From positions 2,046,001 through 2,110,000 of the forward strand of contig NZ_AP027041.1 of NCBI RefSeq assembly GCF_027924565.1: DNA of 64,000 nt, given 5' to 3'. Shown here one piece after another: positions 62,997 through 64,000 of this stretch. The notes beneath the pieces are model-generated. The model worked only from the letters and a program-made list of their open reading frames with translations. It ran no database searches and had not been told where the DNA came from. Position numbers and translations under genes: made by a program. Within the stretch, counting starts at the first letter, position 1, and each line of letters begins with the position of its first letter. The DNA comes from Lysobacter auxotrophicus. GTDB lineage: Bacteria; Pseudomonadota; Gammaproteobacteria; Xanthomonadales; Xanthomonadaceae.

Positions 62997-63398
62997 TTGA
63001 AGCGCGGGTCCACGCCGTGGTCCGTCGTGGGGACGCTCGTGGTCGTTCTGTGCGGATGGCATTGGGTGAAAGGTATGGCTCGTCTTCCATCCGTGCCAAC
63101 CGTGGCGCCGGAAGTGCAACTGGACGAGAGCGCCTCTGGGCGTGACGTCCACTTGCACCTCGGTCAGCGATTGGCGGTCGCCTTGCCGGCCGCTACCGGT
63201 CTAGGTACCCAATGCTGGATCCAGAGCCCGGCAGACGCGATCCTGGAAGTCGAGCAAGAGCCTGCCCGCCCCGTGCGCCGCACCCAATGGGTGCTGCGCG
63301 CGATGCGCAACGGCCAAGGCCACTTGCGATTTGAGTGCCAGCAGGACGTTTCGGGCGAACGGCCGCGTCTTGTCGAGTTCCGTGTCCGGGTGGACTGA
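62997..63398 (+). CDS. Small anchored protein resembling inhibitor I42 (chagasin-like)
   Basis: 133 aa. TTG start directly after the protease TGA, with gaaggtga before it, so translation is coupled; a GTG ten codons later is an alternative. An N-terminal hydrophobic segment (7-22) is a signal or anchor. The rest resembles chagasin-family inhibitors: LHLGQRLAVALPAATGLGTQ, ending in a beta strand VEFRVRVD. I42 proteins inhibit cysteine proteases, so inhibition of the neighbouring serine protease is only inferred from coupling. It could also be a chaperone for protease secretion. Confidence 0.5.
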   Translation: MKRGSTPWSVVGTLVVVLCGWHWVKGMARLPSVPTVAPEVQLDESASGRDVHLHLGQRLAVALPAATGLGTQCWIQSPADAILEVEQEPARPVRRTQWVLRAMRNGQGHLRFECQQDVSGERPRLVEFRVRVD

Positions 63399-63459
63399 TC
63401 GCGCCGACAAGATGCCTTAGGATGGCCAATCAGAAATAGTCTCAAGGCAGGTCGGGCGC

Positions 63460-64000
63460 ATGCGCCTAACCCGGTATCGGTTCGGCGAATTCGAGTTCGA
63501 CCCCGCATCGCGCGAACTGCGGCGTGCCGGTGTACTGCTGCCGGTGCCATTGAAGTCGCTGGAGTGCCTGGCCTATCTGGTCGCCCACCGCGAACGGGCG
63601 GTGGGACGCGATGAGCTCGTGTCCGCTGTCTGGGGCCGCACCGATGTGAGTGACACGGTGATTACCCAGACCATGCGGCGTGCCCGCAGGGCGCTGGACG
63701 ACGCGGGTAACCGCCAAACCATTGTGCGCACGATCCCGGGATTCGGATACCGCTGGATCGCGGCGGTCGACGCACTTGACCATTCCCCGGATAGCGAAGC
63801 GACGCACAAGCCCGTCACCGCCGTGGGCGAGCCTTTGCGCGGCCCGGTCGCAGCCCCGCCATCGGAGGCAGCCGAGACGCACGCCGACTTGGTTTCAACG
63901 CCAGGCGGCCTGCCTCGCCGCCTGTTCGGCGGTGCCTTCCTGGTGCTGGTCGGCTTGGTATTAGGCGGCCTGGCTTACCTTTCGACGCGTGAGAAGGCAG
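63460..64000 (+). CDS. CadC-like winged-helix membrane regulator, cut by window end
   Basis: At least 180 aa in the window; the end is missing. The OmpR/CadC winged helix lies at about 3-100 (LTRYRFGEFEFDPASRELR, VISQTM-like VITQTMRRARRALDD, TIPGFGYRW). A polar linker follows, then a transmembrane segment near 155-174 (LFGGAFLVLVGLVLGGLAYL). This is the ToxR/CadC design: a cytoplasmic DNA-binding domain, one span and a missing periplasmic sensor. It may regulate the adjacent protease or adhesin genes. Confidence 0.88.
   Translation, partial: MRLTRYRFGEFEFDPASRELRRAGVLLPVPLKSLECLAYLVAHRERAVGRDELVSAVWGRTDVSDTVITQTMRRARRALDDAGNRQTIVRTIPGFGYRWIAAVDALDHSPDSEATHKPVTAVGEPLRGPVAAPPSEAAETHADLVSTPGGLPRRLFGGAFLVLVGLVLGGLAYLSTREKA

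Overview
The window is high-GC DNA with dense, head-to-tail genes, NarL-type regulators, hydrolases, CFA-type methyltransferases and very large surface proteins. Short intergenic repeats built on 'cccggccttcgccggg' occur at the left edge. This suggests a gammaproteobacterium of the Lysobacter/Xanthomonas group. That is an inference from gene content and repeat style; no rRNA or tRNA gene is visible.

Left part (1-30.7 kb) looks like core genome. 0.4-9.1 kb holds hydrolases, an isochorismatase-XapX-amidohydrolase operon, a NarL-type response regulator, an HD protein and a DoxX protein. Three copies of a G/C dyad (CCCCC-n-GGGGAG) in two promoter regions suggest a small regulon. A periplasmic-propeller histidine kinase follows (9.2-12.1 kb). 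12.4-20.6 kb is a tightly coupled nine-gene leftward operon for membrane lipid modification: desaturase, FAD oxidoreductase, DUF1365, CFA synthase, DUF2878, DUF1295, second methyltransferase, lipocalin and an unknown exported protein. Then come an outer-membrane protein, a response regulator/MASE1 kinase pair, a TspO-like membrane protein divergent from a LOV blue-light hybrid kinase, a TetR-hydrolase-NTF2 group and a glycine-zipper protein.

Middle part (30.7-43.6 kb) is accessory, with visibly lower GC in its first half. It has a DUF2971 gene, then a Tn402/Tn5053-like (Tn7-superfamily) transposition module of tniA, tniB and two different tniQ genes, with a plausible left terminus beginning TGTCGTTTT. 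Debris of a histidine kinase and an outer-membrane protein follows. After that comes a formylglycine-generating enzyme and, divergently, a sulfatase with the CTAGR site it would modify. Between these two lie four small or medium membrane-protein genes (two DUF202, one DUF4239-like, one DUF1622). One DUF202 protein carries ten perfect-register heptads.

Right part (44-64 kb) is a cell-surface region. It holds a 4,191-residue protein with DUF11 and SdrD-B-like repeats that ends in its own predicted outer-membrane barrel, an OmpA-family protein, a 1,053-residue YadA-type trimeric autotransporter with a canonical EF-hand loop in its head, an exported subtilisin-like protease with a coupled inhibitor-like gene, and the start of a CadC-like membrane regulator cut by the window edge.
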